52,200 nt of DNA from Pseudomonas citronellolis (GCF_029335315.1 NZ_JARJLT010000106.1:1-52200), one strand, 5' to 3'. Numbered from the stretch's first letter, positions 23,899-33,521 are shown. The notes: generated by a model not told the origin, from the sequence alone. Translations and numbers: made by a program.

Positions 23899-25497
23899 AT
23901 GACGAAGCGCATTTCGCCACTCTTGCTGGCGATGGCAGGGGCGGGGCTTGGCTGGATTCTGCCGGCCCAGGCGCAACTGGCCAACGACATCACCATCGGC
24001 AACCCCAAGGCGATGGCCCTCGGCAACGCGGTGACCGCCGATTCCACCGGCATCGACGCGGTGCACTACAACCCGGCCGCCCTGACCAAGCTCAAGGGCC
24101 GGCAGACCACGGTGAAGCTGGTCAGCGGGGTGATGGACATCCGCGCCGGCTTCCACGCGCCGGCGAACTACGGCGACGCCAACTTCGGCGTCACCGGCGA
24201 CCCGGTGGCCAACTCGCACAGCCGCACCATGACGCCGACCATGTACCTGCCGGGCCTCGGCGGCATGACCGACGTACCCATGCTGGTGGCGCCCCTGGCG
24301 GGCCTGTCGATCAACCCGCCGGGCTCGAAGTTCACCTTCGCCACCAACGTCTACACCCCGCAGGCGCTGGGCTACTCGCGGGACTCGGACAGCGACCCGG
24401 CACGCTATGACGGGCGTCGCGTATCGCTGCAGCGGCTGACTTATTTCTCGCCCTCGGTGGGCTACCAGATGAACGACAGCCTGTCCTTCGGCCTGTCCAT
24501 CGGTTTCTCCCACCAGGCCATGGCGCTGGACACCGACTTCCGCAACCCGGGCCTGCTCACCGGCCTGCTGCAGACCCTGCACGACACCACCTGCGTGCCC
24601 GGCGCGCAGGAAATCGTCGAGCTGGTGTTCAACGTCTGCGGCGGCCGCATCGGCCCCTACGACACCCTGGCCAACCTCAAGCTGGACATGCAGCAGAGCC
24701 TCTCGCCGAGCTACAACCTGGGCGTGCTCTGGGAGCCCAACGACTGGTTCGCCTGGGGCGCGGTGTACCAGAGCGAGTCGCGGATGAAGCTCAAGGGCAA
24801 GTACCGGGTCGACTACACCAAGGACTGGCAGGGCTTCTGGTCGGGCCTGCAGAACTCGGTGTTCGGCGCCTTCCTCAGCCCGCTGTTCCCCAACGGCAAC
24901 GTCGACGAGGAACACGGCGTGGCCACCCTGAAGATGACCAACCCGGACAACTTCTCCACCGGCATCAAGCTGCGCCCGTTCCAGGACTGGCAGTTCAACT
25001 TCGACCTGAAGTGGAGCGGCTACAGCGACTGGAACAACCTGGAGATCGAGTTCGACAAGGAACTCGACCTGCTGCGCATCGCCAAGAACTTCGCGCCCAA
25101 CGGCGCCACCGACCACAGCATCATCCTCGATCGCGGCTACCGCGATACCTGGAGCTACGCCATGGGCGTGCAGTACGACATGACCGACCGCCTGCAACTG
25201 CGCGCCGGCTACGAGTACCGGCCCTCGGCGATCCCCAAGAGCAAGGCCGACGCCCTGGTGCCGATCGGCGACGCCAACCTCTACGGCCTCGGCCTGGGCT
25301 ACCGCTGGGACAAGGACACCAACATCGACCTGGGCTTCAACTACTTCGTCTCCAAGCAGAGCATCAAGGCCGGGGAAAGCTGCAACCTGACCTGTACCGG
25401 GATCGACAACCTGGTCTACAACCCCTATGCGGGAATGGACGTGCACACGACGGTGAAGGCCTATATCTTCGCCCTGACCTACAACACCACCTTCTGA
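23899..25497 (+). CDS. OmpP1/FadL-family outer membrane protein
   Basis: A 532-residue outer-membrane protein with a 26-residue signal peptide ending AQAQ. The N-terminal hatch has the family motif GIDAVHYNPAALTKLKG (NPA loop), and the rest alternates in 14-strand fashion, ending with a terminal aromatic residue (YIFALTYNTTF). FadL-type channels take up hydrophobic molecules such as long-chain fatty acids or alkanes. Four cysteines form two probable loop disulfides (CVPGAQEIVELVFNVC and CNLTC). It overlaps the ribosome binding site of the next gene (TGAGGA), so they are co-transcribed. Its link to a processed secreted protein is unusual for a FadL. Confidence 0.88.
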   Translation: MTKRISPLLLAMAGAGLGWILPAQAQLANDITIGNPKAMALGNAVTADSTGIDAVHYNPAALTKLKGRQTTVKLVSGVMDIRAGFHAPANYGDANFGVTGDPVANSHSRTMTPTMYLPGLGGMTDVPMLVAPLAGLSINPPGSKFTFATNVYTPQALGYSRDSDSDPARYDGRRVSLQRLTYFSPSVGYQMNDSLSFGLSIGFSHQAMALDTDFRNPGLLTGLLQTLHDTTCVPGAQEIVELVFNVCGGRIGPYDTLANLKLDMQQSLSPSYNLGVLWEPNDWFAWGAVYQSESRMKLKGKYRVDYTKDWQGFWSGLQNSVFGAFLSPLFPNGNVDEEHGVATLKMTNPDNFSTGIKLRPFQDWQFNFDLKWSGYSDWNNLEIEFDKELDLLRIAKNFAPNGATDHSIILDRGYRDTWSYAMGVQYDMTDRLQLRAGYEYRPSAIPKSKADALVPIGDANLYGLGLGYRWDKDTNIDLGFNYFVSKQSIKAGESCNLTCTGIDNLVYNPYAGMDVHTTVKAYIFALTYNTTF

Positions 25498-25508
25498 GGA
25501 CCGCACGG

Positions 25509-26669
25509 ATGCCGCGCACCCGCTACCTGCTCCTCTGCCTCCTCGCCGGCGCCTCGGGCGCCCAGGCCGACGCCGGGCGCTACCTGTCGTGGATCGACGA
25601 TAACGGCCAGGTGCACAACACCTTCGTCGACGCCAACTACGCCCAGCAGCAGCGCCAGGCCGCCAAGCGCATCGACCAGAGCGACCAGGCGCGCCTGCGC
25701 GACGACGGCGGCGCGCAGTGGCCGGGCGTAGCTCCAGCGGGGGAGAGCAAGCGCCGCTACTTCACCTGGGTCGACGGCCAGGGCAACCTGCAGAACAGCT
25801 TCTACGCCGGCAACCAGGTGGCCGGCGGGCGCAAGGACTACGTGCTGCCCAACGGCGACCGCTCCTCCGAGTACATCGACGCCGAGGCCTACGAGGACAA
25901 GGGCTTCGTCCGCAGCGAGAACGGCAACCCGTACTACACCTGGGTCGACGAGCAGGGCCGCATGCACAACTCGCCGATCACCGCCGAAGACCGCGCCGAC
26001 GGCATCCGCCGCAGCCAGATCGCCTTCACCGAAGGCCGCGAGGTGCAGTTCAAGCAGCGCCCGCAGGCGCTGCCCGGGCTCGACGGCAGCGGCGAGCAGA
26101 CCGACGCCATGCGCGCGCTGCTCAAGGGCAGCGGCAAGACCCTCGGCGACCTCTACCAGGACCTGCAGCGGCGCTGCTGCGAGCAGATCGCCGACGGCGA
26201 GTTCACCGAGCTGAACGCCGACGAGCCGCGCTACGAGGAGCTCAACAAATTCTCGCCGAGCTTCGACTTCCCGATGGGCAAGAGCTACTACGTGGCCATG
26301 AAGCTGCCGGCCTCGCAACAGGTCTACGGCCTGCGCGTGCGCAGCTTCTCCAACCACCAGGTGGTCTACCCGTCGCTGCTGTTCCTCGACGAGCGCAAGC
26401 GCCCGACGCGCCTGGTCAGCGACGCGGTGTACAAACTCAACCCGGAAACCTGGTACCGCTACGCCTTCATCGAAGGCACGGTGCCGGTGCGCGCCAACCA
26501 GGGCGAACGCTACGTACTGCTGCTGACCACCGATGAGGACCGCAGCCTGCAGACCCTGGACAACAAGCCCTACAAGCGCCCGCTGGAGAACCTGGCGGTG
26601 AACGACGAAGGCATGAAGGTGCGCGAGCACGCCGAGCAGGGCGGGTTCGAGCTGGCAGTGGTGCGCTGA
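25509..26669 (+). CDS. Exported protein with three DUF4124-like repeats and MalM-like C-terminus
   Basis: A 386-residue exported protein (signal peptide of about 20 residues ending AQA). Three repeats of the form Y-x-x-W-x-D-x-x-G-x-x-H/Q-N occur at residues 25-41, 84-100 and 142-158, like the short DUF4124 module of envelope proteins. The C-terminal 150 residues (FSPSFDFPMGKSYYVAMKLPASQ..., YPSLLFLDERKRPTRLV) resemble MalM, the periplasmic maltose-operon protein; this is a recollection-level similarity. Two adjacent Cys (RRCCEQ) are present. It ends the plus-strand cluster and is probably periplasmic or outer-membrane associated. Acinetobacter FilE-type proteins are the likely counterparts. 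Confidence 0.7.
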   Translation: MPRTRYLLLCLLAGASGAQADAGRYLSWIDDNGQVHNTFVDANYAQQQRQAAKRIDQSDQARLRDDGGAQWPGVAPAGESKRRYFTWVDGQGNLQNSFYAGNQVAGGRKDYVLPNGDRSSEYIDAEAYEDKGFVRSENGNPYYTWVDEQGRMHNSPITAEDRADGIRRSQIAFTEGREVQFKQRPQALPGLDGSGEQTDAMRALLKGSGKTLGDLYQDLQRRCCEQIADGEFTELNADEPRYEELNKFSPSFDFPMGKSYYVAMKLPASQQVYGLRVRSFSNHQVVYPSLLFLDERKRPTRLVSDAVYKLNPETWYRYAFIEGTVPVRANQGERYVLLLTTDEDRSLQTLDNKPYKRPLENLAVNDEGMKVREHAEQGGFELAVVR

Positions 26670-26685
26670 GTTGCACGGGGCGCGC

Positions 26686-26803
26686 GTAGGGCGAATAACC
26701 GTTCGCGGTTATCCGCCGATACATCGAGGCCATAGCCGGCGCCTGGGTTGATCCTGGGGCCACCGAGGACGGCGGATAACGCCATGGGCGTTATGCGCCC
26801 TAC
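26686..26803. repeat. REP-like repeat cluster 1 (GGCGGATAAC type)
   Basis: Two palindromic units face each other: GTAGGGCGAATAACC-GTTC-GCGGTTATCCGCC (26686-26717) and GGCGGATAACGCC...GGCGTTATGCGCCCTAC (26771-26803). The same pair recurs near 34.6 kb and, in scrambled form, near 39.6 kb. It sits between the convergent MalM-like and ATP-grasp genes, where it may also act in 3'-end formation. Confidence 0.85.
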
Positions 26804-26852
26804 GGGTTTCCCGGGAAACGCCCGAGCGCAGCGGATTGCCCCCGGGCCTAGC

Positions 26853-27839
26853 TCAGATCTCGCGCGCCGGCACGTGGCCGAACAGCTGCTGGGAGAAGCG
26901 CACGCGCTCTTCCGGCGTCTCCTGCACGCCCTTGGCCTGCAACTCCGCCAGGCGCGCTTCCACCGCCTGGGCGCGGCCGGTCAGGCCGCAGTCGTTGGCG
27001 ATCTGGATGTTCAGGCCGGGGCGGGCGTTGAGCTCCAGGATCAGCGGGCCCTTGTCCTGGTCCAGCACCATGTCCACGCCGATGTAGCCCAGGCCGCACA
27101 GCTCGTAGCAGCCGGCGGCGAGCTTCATGAAGCCGTCCCAGTGCGGCAGCTGCACGCCGTCCACCGCGTTGGTGGTGTCCGGGTGCTTGGCGATCTTGCG
27201 GTTCAGCCAGGTGCCGCGCAGGGTGACCCCGGTGGCCAGGTCCACGCCCACGCCGATGGCGCCCTGGTGCAGGTTGGCCTTGCCATTGGACTGCCGGGTC
27301 GGCAGGCGCAGCATGGCCATCACCGGGTAGCCCATGAGGACGATGATGCGGATGTCCGGCACGCCTTCGTAGCTGATGCTGCGGAAGATCTGGTCGGGGG
27401 TGACGCGGTACTCGATCAGCGCGCGGTCGCGGTGCCCGCCGAGGGAGTAGAGGCCGGTGAGGATGCTGGAGAGCTGGTACTCGATCTCCTCGCGGCTGAT
27501 GATGCGCCCCGACACCGTCTTGAAGTTGCCCTCGAAACGGTCGGCGATCACCAGGATGCCGTCGCCGCCGGCGCCCTGGGCCGGCTTGATGACGAAGTCG
27601 TTGCGCTCGCCGATGATCGAGTCGAGCTTCTCGATCTCCTTCTCGGTGGAGATGATTCCGTACATCTCCGGCACGTGGATGCCGGCCGCGATGGCCCGCT
27701 CCTTGGTGATGATCTTGTCGTCGACGATCGGGTACAGGTGGCGCTTGTTGTACTTCAGCACGAAGTCCGCGTTGCGCCGGTTGATGCCCATGATGCCCTT
27801 GGCTTCCAGGGCTTTCCACCGCTTGATCAGGCCGAACAT
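26853..27839 (-). CDS. ATP-grasp ligase (alpha-L-glutamate ligase-like)
   Basis: A 328-residue ATP-grasp enzyme (ATPgrasp_ST type). Features are the ATP-binding FVIKPAQGAGGDGILVI with its Gly-rich loop, IEYRVTPDQIF, VPDIRIIVLMGYPVMAMLRLPT, and the metal-binding acidic end LILELNARPGLNIQIAND. Such enzymes join a carboxylate to an amine through an acyl-phosphate and are related to RimK and glutathione synthetase. The gene follows the transglutaminase-like 7TM gene by three bases and forms a conserved triad with it and the retropepsin-like gene. Substrates are unknown; modification of a peptide or of glutamate-containing polymers is predicted from the fold. Confidence 0.88.
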   Translation of the reverse strand: MFGLIKRWKALEAKGIMGINRRNADFVLKYNKRHLYPIVDDKIITKERAIAAGIHVPEMYGIISTEKEIEKLDSIIGERNDFVIKPAQGAGGDGILVIADRFEGNFKTVSGRIISREEIEYQLSSILTGLYSLGGHRDRALIEYRVTPDQIFRSISYEGVPDIRIIVLMGYPVMAMLRLPTRQSNGKANLHQGAIGVGVDLATGVTLRGTWLNRKIAKHPDTTNAVDGVQLPHWDGFMKLAAGCYELCGLGYIGVDMVLDQDKGPLILELNARPGLNIQIANDCGLTGRAQAVEARLAELQAKGVQETPEERVRFSQQLFGHVPAREI

Positions 27840-27842
27840 GGC

Positions 27843-29369
27843 TCAGTCCTTGAGGAAGGCTTTGAAGCGGAACAGCTCGGTCAGGCGGTAGCCGCGGTAG
27901 CGACCCATCGCCAGCATGAAGGCCACCAGCAGGAACAGTACCGCCGGGAAGGTGAACACGAAGTACACCAGCTCCGGTACGCGCATCAGGATGTGCGCCA
28001 GGGCCGCGGCGAACAGGGTGCCCACCGCCGCCTTCATGGCGTGGCCGGCGCCGCGTTCTTCCCAGGTGATCGACAGGCGTTCGATGCTCATGGTCAGGAT
28101 CACCATCGGGAACAGCGCCACCGACAGGCCGCTTTCGAAGCCCAGGCGATGGCTGAGCAGGCTGATCGCCGCGATCATCACCACCACGAAGGTCAGCACC
28201 ACCGACAGGCGCGGCAGCATCTGCAACTTCAGGTGTTCCAGGTAGGAGCGCAGCGACAGGCCCAGGGCGGTGATCACCGTGAACAGGCCGATGCCCCATT
28301 GCAGGCCGGTCTCGCGGAAGGCGAGGGCGATCAGCACCGGGGTGAAGGTGCCCAGGGTCTGCAGGCCGATCAGGTTGCGCAGGACCAGGATCACCAGCAC
28401 GCCGAAGGGGATCATGATCATGATCTGGAAAGTCTGTTGGGTGGACAGCGGCAGGCCGTACAGCGAGTAGTCGAGGAAGGACGCGTCGGTGTTCTCGTTG
28501 GTCAGCTTGGCCAGGCGGATGGCGTTCATCTCGCTGTTGTTCAGGCTGAAGCTGATCAGCGCCTTCTTGCCGCCCTCGACGCTGAGCAGCGGCTCGTCGC
28601 CCAGCCACCAGATCAGGCGGTCGGCGGGCAGGCCGCGTTCACCGGTTTCCGGGTTGAAGTACAGCCAGTCCTTGCCGTTGTAGCTGCGCAGCCACAGTTC
28701 CGGGCTCTGCGCCTGGTTGGCCAGCAGGCGCAGGGTGTGCACGCGCTCCATCGGTACGTGGGCCTGGGCCAGCAGGGTTTCGACGATGTACGAGCGCTTT
28801 TCCAGGCTGGTGTCGCCGGCGAGCAGCAGCTTGACGTTGTCGTCGGCCAGGTTGTTGGCGCGCTTGATGGTCTCGCTGACGAAGGTCTCGATGTCCGCCG
28901 AGTGCTGGCGGATGGGCGCGATCAGGGCCTCGGCGGCGATCTTCTCGGGGCCTTCCAGGGGCGGGCTGTCGCGGAAGATCGGGCCCTTCTCCTTGGGCTG
29001 CTCGCCGCTGAAGCGCTTGGTCAGCACCAGGCGGTAGTAGAGGGTCTGCTTGCCGTTGGCGCGGCGCGACGACCAGGTCACCTTGCGGTTGCCGTCGGCG
29101 CGGTTGATGCTCACCCCGTAGTTGTTAGAGACGAAGCTCTCGTTGAGGCTGACGTAGGCCTGGGTCAGCGGCGGCACGAACATCTGCACCTTCACCGGGG
29201 TCTTCGGCGTGGCGACGAACTCGACCTTGGCGTCGATGTTCCACAGGTCGTCGGTTTCCGCCTCGGTCATCGGGATTCCGAGGATGAAGATCTGGTAGGC
29301 GGTAATGGAGACGCCCAGGACCACCAGGATGGCGATCAGGATCTTCAGGTGCAGGTTGATGGAACGCAT
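27843..29369 (-). CDS. Transglutaminase-like (inactive) 7TM membrane protein
   Basis: A 508-residue membrane protein. One N-terminal helix (residues 9-30) anchors a periplasmic domain of about 250 residues in a degenerate transglutaminase fold; the catalytic Cys is not evident, hence the usual name 'inactive transglutaminase'. The C-terminal 220 residues contain about seven membrane helices (IMIPFGVLVILVL..., LSVVLTFVVVMIAAISLL, LVYFVFTFPAVLFLLVAFML). The start is the ATG ending at 29369, six bases before the stop of the upstream retropepsin-like gene. It likely couples a periplasmic peptide-binding event to the cytoplasmic ATP-grasp enzyme. The ligand is unknown. Confidence 0.85.
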   Translation of the reverse strand: MRSINLHLKILIAILVVLGVSITAYQIFILGIPMTEAETDDLWNIDAKVEFVATPKTPVKVQMFVPPLTQAYVSLNESFVSNNYGVSINRADGNRKVTWSSRRANGKQTLYYRLVLTKRFSGEQPKEKGPIFRDSPPLEGPEKIAAEALIAPIRQHSADIETFVSETIKRANNLADDNVKLLLAGDTSLEKRSYIVETLLAQAHVPMERVHTLRLLANQAQSPELWLRSYNGKDWLYFNPETGERGLPADRLIWWLGDEPLLSVEGGKKALISFSLNNSEMNAIRLAKLTNENTDASFLDYSLYGLPLSTQQTFQIMIMIPFGVLVILVLRNLIGLQTLGTFTPVLIALAFRETGLQWGIGLFTVITALGLSLRSYLEHLKLQMLPRLSVVLTFVVVMIAAISLLSHRLGFESGLSVALFPMVILTMSIERLSITWEERGAGHAMKAAVGTLFAAALAHILMRVPELVYFVFTFPAVLFLLVAFMLAMGRYRGYRLTELFRFKAFLKD

Positions 29370-29374
29370 GGGCT

Positions 29375-29914
29375 CTACTCGGAAGGTTTCGCGACGGGGC
29401 AGCCGGGCTGGCCGGCGGCGTATTTCAGGCTCGGGTCGACCAGGGCGCCGAAGCGCTTGAGCGCGTCGGAGCCGATCAGCAGCGGGTATTGGAAGGCGCT
29501 GCGGTCGGTAAGGTTCACTTCGATGGTGCGGCGCAGCTTGCCCAGGCAGACGTCCAGCTCGATGACCGGGCGCGAGGTGTAGGCCTTGTCTTCGTCGGGG
29601 TCGAAATCGCCGTGGCGGCGCTTGATCTTGCTGATGCGCGCCAGCGGCCGCTCCAGCGGCTGGCTGTCGGCGCTGTCGGTGGCCAGGTAGAAGCGCACCC
29701 AGGTTTCCCCGTCGCGCTTGAAGCGCTTGATGTCGCGGGCGCTGAGGGAGGCGGTCTTGGCGCCGGTGTCGAGCTTGGCCGCGAGCACGTGGTCGAGCTG
29801 GCCGACATGGGCGTACTCGATGAGCCCGAAGACGGGCTTGCCGGCGGCGGCGACGGGGCCGCCGAAAGCTGCCAGGAAAAGCAGGAGCAGCAGGGCTGTG
29901 GGCTTGAGTCTCAT
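29375..29914 (-). CDS. Retropepsin-like aspartic protease (RimB / 'ATP-dependent zinc protease' family)
   Basis: A 179-residue exported protein of the family historically named ATP-dependent zinc protease, now regarded as retropepsin-like. The signal peptide is MRLKPTALLLLLFLAAFGGPVAA. The catalytic motif AKLDTGAKTASLSA places Asp49 in a D-T-G-A context, and the C-terminal flap side has YPLLIGSDALKRF. The frame is open to 29989, but the ATG at 29914 (with AGGA four bases upstream) gives the signal peptide. It is first of the triad and overlaps or nearly abuts the next gene, so the three are one operon. A protease paired with an ATP-grasp ligase suggests reversible peptide tagging. Confidence 0.85.
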   Translation of the reverse strand: MRLKPTALLLLLFLAAFGGPVAAAGKPVFGLIEYAHVGQLDHVLAAKLDTGAKTASLSARDIKRFKRDGETWVRFYLATDSADSQPLERPLARISKIKRRHGDFDPDEDKAYTSRPVIELDVCLGKLRRTIEVNLTDRSAFQYPLLIGSDALKRFGALVDPSLKYAAGQPGCPVAKPSE

Positions 29915-30139
29915 AAGTCCTGAGCGCTGGGGGCCGTAGGCCAGTGAACGGGGACATCCGGCGAACGCCACGGCCTGCGGGCGAGTCATCCTTGGCCGGG
30001 GCGGCGGCCCCTCAGGAGGGATGCGGGGCGGAATTCTAGCACGCGACTTCCGCGCGACGACAACCGAAGCGGCCGCCGGCGGCCCGCGCGGGGCCGTGCT
30101 GTGCGCTGGGTCACGCCGCCCGGGGCAGGGCGGGCGGGA

Positions 30140-30958
30140 TCATTTCAGGCGGCGTTCGACGCCTTTCTCCACCATGATCTTCGCGGCGATCTCTTCCACC
30201 GAGAAGTGCGTGGAATTGATGTAGGCGATGTTCTCGCGGCGGAACAGGTTCTCCACTTCGCGCACCTCGAACTCGCACTGGGCGAAGCTGGCGTAGCGGC
30301 TGTTGGGCTTGCGCTCGTTGCGGATCGCGGTGAGCCGGTCGGGGTCGATGGTCAGGCCGAACAGCTTGTGCTTGTAGGGTTTCAGCGCGTTGGGCAGCAG
30401 CAGGCGCTCCATGTCCTCCTCGGTCAGCGGGTAGTTCGCCGCACGAATGCCATATTGCAGTGCCATATACAGGCAGGTGGGGGTCTTGCCGCAGCGCGAC
30501 ACCCCGACCAGGATCAGGTCGGCCTTGTCGTAGTAGTGGGTGCGCGCGCCGTCGTCGTTGTCGAGGGCGAAGTTCACCGCGTCGATCCGCTCCATGTAGT
30601 GCGGGTTGTGGCCGATGCTGTGGGACTTGCCGACGGAATAGGACGAATCGGCGGATAATTCCTGTTCCAGCGGGGACAAAAAGGTCGAGAAGATGTCAAT
30701 CATGAAACCGTTCGATTGGGCGAGGACAGCCCGGATCTCACGGTTCACGATGGTGTCGAAGATAATCGGGCGGGCCCCGTCCGCCTCCGCAGCGGCGTTG
30801 ATTTGCTGTACCATGACGCGCGCTTTTTCTTCGGTATCGATGTACGGTCGCGTCAGTTTGTTGAAATTGATGTTCTCGAACTGCGCAAGGAGACTCTGGC
30901 CGAGGGTTTCGGCGGTAATGCCGGTTCCGTCGGAAATGAAGAAAGCCGTACGTTTCAT
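30140..30958 (-). CDS. ppsR: Phosphoenolpyruvate synthase regulatory protein (PpsR)
   Basis: A 272-residue DUF299 protein, the bifunctional kinase/pyrophosphorylase that inactivates PEP synthase by ADP-dependent phosphorylation of a Thr and reactivates it by phosphate-dependent removal. The P-loop [10 protein letters not shown] lies at residues 152-161, and the start [17 protein letters not shown] is diagnostic. The frame is open well upstream, but the ATG ending at 30958 is the family start. It is divergent from its target ppsA with 166 bases between them, which is the usual arrangement in Pseudomonas. Confidence 0.95.
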   Translation of the reverse strand: MKRTAFFISDGTGITAETLGQSLLAQFENINFNKLTRPYIDTEEKARVMVQQINAAAEADGARPIIFDTIVNREIRAVLAQSNGFMIDIFSTFLSPLEQELSADSSYSVGKSHSIGHNPHYMERIDAVNFALDNDDGARTHYYDKADLILVGVSRCGKTPTCLYMALQYGIRAANYPLTEEDMERLLLPNALKPYKHKLFGLTIDPDRLTAIRNERKPNSRYASFAQCEFEVREVENLFRRENIAYINSTHFSVEEIAAKIMVEKGVERRLK

Positions 30959-31124
30959 TGCGCTGCGGGCCTTAATGTAGGAAGGAATCCTGAGTATGAT
31001 AGGCCGCGTTTTCGCTAGGCCTTCTGCCGGGGGCATTGTTACCCATTTTCCGGATCCCGGCCAGGATGCGGCACTGTCGCGACGGCCCGTTTGAGCTTTT
31101 CCAACATTCAGTGGAGAGATCACC

Positions 31125-33494
31125 TTGGTAGAGTACGTAGTTTCCCTCGATAAGCTCGGCGTCCACGATGTCGAACATGTGGGGGGCAAGAACGCATCCC
31201 TGGGCGAAATGATCAGCAACCTCGCCGGTGCTGGCGTTTCCGTTCCCGGTGGCTTCGCCACCACCGCCCAGGCCTACCGTGACTTCCTCGAGCAGAGTGG
31301 CCTGAACGATCGCATTCACGCCGCCCTGGACGCCCTCGATGTGGACGACGTCAACGCCCTGGCCAAGACCGGCGCGCAGATCCGTCAGTGGGTGATGGAC
31401 GCGGAGTTCCCCGCCCGCCTCGACGCCGAGATTCGCCAGGCCTTCGCCGCCATGGCCGGCAGCAACGACAACATGGCCGTGGCGGTGCGTTCCTCCGCCA
31501 CCGCCGAGGACCTGCCGGACGCCTCCTTCGCCGGCCAGCAGGAGACCTTCCTGAACATCCGCGGCGTGGACAACGTGATCCGCGCGGCCAAGGAAGTCTT
31601 CGCCTCGCTGTTCAACGACCGCGCCATCGCCTACCGCGTGCACCAGGGCTTCGACCACAAGCTGGTCGCGCTGTCCGCCGGCGTGCAGCGCATGGTCCGC
31701 TCGGAAACCGGCACCGCCGGGGTGATGTTCACCCTGGACACCGAGTCCGGCTTCCGTGACGTGGTGTTCATCACCGGCGCCTACGGCCTCGGCGAGACCG
31801 TGGTGCAGGGCGCGGTGAACCCCGACGAATTCTACGTGCACAAGCCCACCCTGGAAGCCGGCCGCCCGGCGATCCTGCGCCGCAACCTGGGCAGCAAGGC
31901 GATCAAGATGATCTACGGCGACGAAGCCAAGGCCGGCAAGTCGGTCAAGGTGGTCGACGTGGAGAAGGCCGATCGCGCCCGCTTCGCGCTGTCCGACGCC
32001 GAGGTCACCGAGCTGGCCAAGCAGGCGCTGATCATCGAGAAGCACTACCAGCGCCCGATGGACATCGAATGGGCGAAGGACGGCGACGACGGCAAGCTGT
32101 ACATCGTCCAGGCCCGCCCGGAAACCGTGAAGAGCCGCGCCAGCGCCACCGTGATGGAGCGCTACCTGCTCAAGGAGAAAGGCAAGGTCCTGGTCGAAGG
32201 CCGCGCCATCGGCCAGCGCATCGGCGCCGGCCCGGTCAAGGTGATCCGCGACGTTTCCGAGATGGACAAGGTGCAGCCGGGCGACGTGCTCGTCTCCGAC
32301 ATGACCGACCCGGACTGGGAGCCGGTGATGAAGCGCGCCAGCGCCATCGTCACCAACCGCGGCGGGCGTACCTGCCACGCGGCGATCATCGCCCGCGAGC
32401 TGGGCATCCCGGCGGTGGTCGGTTGCGGCAACGCCACCGCGGTGCTGAAGGACGGCCAGCAGGTCACCGTGTCCTGCGCCGAAGGCGACACCGGCCTGAT
32501 CTACGAAGGCGAACTGGGCTTCGACGTGCGCCAGAACTCGGTCGACGCCATGCCCGACCTGCCGTTCAAGATCATGATGAACGTCGGTAACCCGGACCGC
32601 GCCTTCGACTTCGCCCAGCTGCCCAACGAGGGCGTGGGCCTGGCCCGCCTGGAATTCATCATCAACCGCATGATCGGCGTGCACCCCAAGGCGCTGCTGA
32701 ACTTCTCCAGCCTGCCGGCGGACATCAAGGACAGCGTCGAGAAGCGCATCGCCGGTTACGACGACCCGGTCGGCTTCTACGTCGAGAAACTGGTCGAAGG
32801 CGTCAGCACCCTGGCCGCGGCCTTCTGGCCGAAGAAAGTCATCGTGCGCCTGTCGGACTTCAAGTCCAACGAATACGCCAACCTGATCGGCGGCAAGCTC
32901 TACGAGCCGGAAGAAGAGAACCCGATGCTCGGCTTCCGCGGCGCCTCGCGCTACATCAGCGAATCCTTCCGCGACTGCTTCGAGCTGGAATGCCGGGCGA
33001 TGAAGAAGGTCCGCAACGAGATGGGCCTGACCAACGTCGAACTGATGGTGCCCTTCGTGCGTACCCTCGGCGAAGCCTCGCAAGTCGTCGAGCTGCTGGC
33101 CACCAACGGCCTGAAGCGTGGCGAGAACGGCCTGAAGGTCATCATGATGTGCGAGCTGCCGTCCAACGCCCTGCTGGCCGACGAGTTCCTCGAGTTCTTC
33201 GACGGCTTCTCCATCGGCTCCAACGACCTGACCCAGCTGACCCTGGGCCTGGATCGCGACTCCGGCATCGTCGCGCACCTGTTCGACGAGCGTAACCCGG
33301 CGGTCAAGAAGCTGCTGTCCAACGCCATCCAGGCGTGCAACCGCGCCGGCAAGTACATCGGCATCTGCGGCCAGGGCCCTTCGGACCACCCGGACCTGGC
33401 CAAATGGCTGATGGAGCAGGGCATCGAAAGCGTCTCGCTGAACCCCGACTCGGTGCTCGACACCTGGTTCTTCCTGGCCGAAGGCCAGGCCTGA
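31125..33494 (+). CDS. ppsA: Phosphoenolpyruvate synthase (PpsA)
   Basis: A 789-residue PEP synthase that converts pyruvate and ATP to PEP, AMP and phosphate in gluconeogenesis. In order it has the pyruvate-phosphate dikinase N-terminal ATP-grasp domain ([34 protein letters not shown]), the swivelling phosphohistidine domain with [13 protein letters not shown] (His418), and the C-terminal PEP-binding barrel ([15 protein letters not shown]). The start is an unusual TTG at 31125 ([13 protein letters not shown]), chosen because GGAGAG precedes it and the next Met is far inside conserved sequence. The Thr two residues before the catalytic His is the expected PpsR target site. A strong terminator follows. 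Confidence 0.96.
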   Translation: MVEYVVSLDKLGVHDVEHVGGKNASLGEMISNLAGAGVSVPGGFATTAQAYRDFLEQSGLNDRIHAALDALDVDDVNALAKTGAQIRQWVMDAEFPARLDAEIRQAFAAMAGSNDNMAVAVRSSATAEDLPDASFAGQQETFLNIRGVDNVIRAAKEVFASLFNDRAIAYRVHQGFDHKLVALSAGVQRMVRSETGTAGVMFTLDTESGFRDVVFITGAYGLGETVVQGAVNPDEFYVHKPTLEAGRPAILRRNLGSKAIKMIYGDEAKAGKSVKVVDVEKADRARFALSDAEVTELAKQALIIEKHYQRPMDIEWAKDGDDGKLYIVQARPETVKSRASATVMERYLLKEKGKVLVEGRAIGQRIGAGPVKVIRDVSEMDKVQPGDVLVSDMTDPDWEPVMKRASAIVTNRGGRTCHAAIIARELGIPAVVGCGNATAVLKDGQQVTVSCAEGDTGLIYEGELGFDVRQNSVDAMPDLPFKIMMNVGNPDRAFDFAQLPNEGVGLARLEFIINRMIGVHPKALLNFSSLPADIKDSVEKRIAGYDDPVGFYVEKLVEGVSTLAAAFWPKKVIVRLSDFKSNEYANLIGGKLYEPEEENPMLGFRGASRYISESFRDCFELECRAMKKVRNEMGLTNVELMVPFVRTLGEASQVVELLATNGLKRGENGLKVIMMCELPSNALLADEFLEFFDGFSIGSNDLTQLTLGLDRDSGIVAHLFDERNPAVKKLLSNAIQACNRAGKYIGICGQGPSDHPDLAKWLMEQGIESVSLNPDSVLDTWFFLAEGQA

Positions 33495-33521
33495 CGTCCA
33501 CCGGCCCGGTTTCCGGGCCCA

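Noticed and set aside
22813-25506. An 897-codon minus-strand frame opposite the two beta-barrel genes
   Set aside because: Low-complexity His/Val/Gln/Gly translation with no start signal; the plus-strand proteins have signal peptides and family motifs.
15860-26669. The regulator-envelope cluster as a horizontally acquired island
   Set aside because: GC content and codon bias look like the neighbours, no integrase or tRNA is adjacent, and the same position appears conserved in related Pseudomonas from memory.
26686-26803. The GGCGGATAAC palindromes considered as CRISPR repeats or IS ends
   Set aside because: The units alternate in orientation, spacers are not regular, and no cas or transposase gene is near.
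26748-29582. A 944-codon plus-strand frame opposite the ATP-grasp and 7TM genes
   Set aside because: Antisense shadow of recognised genes; composition (His, Asp, Gln rich) is typical of such shadows.
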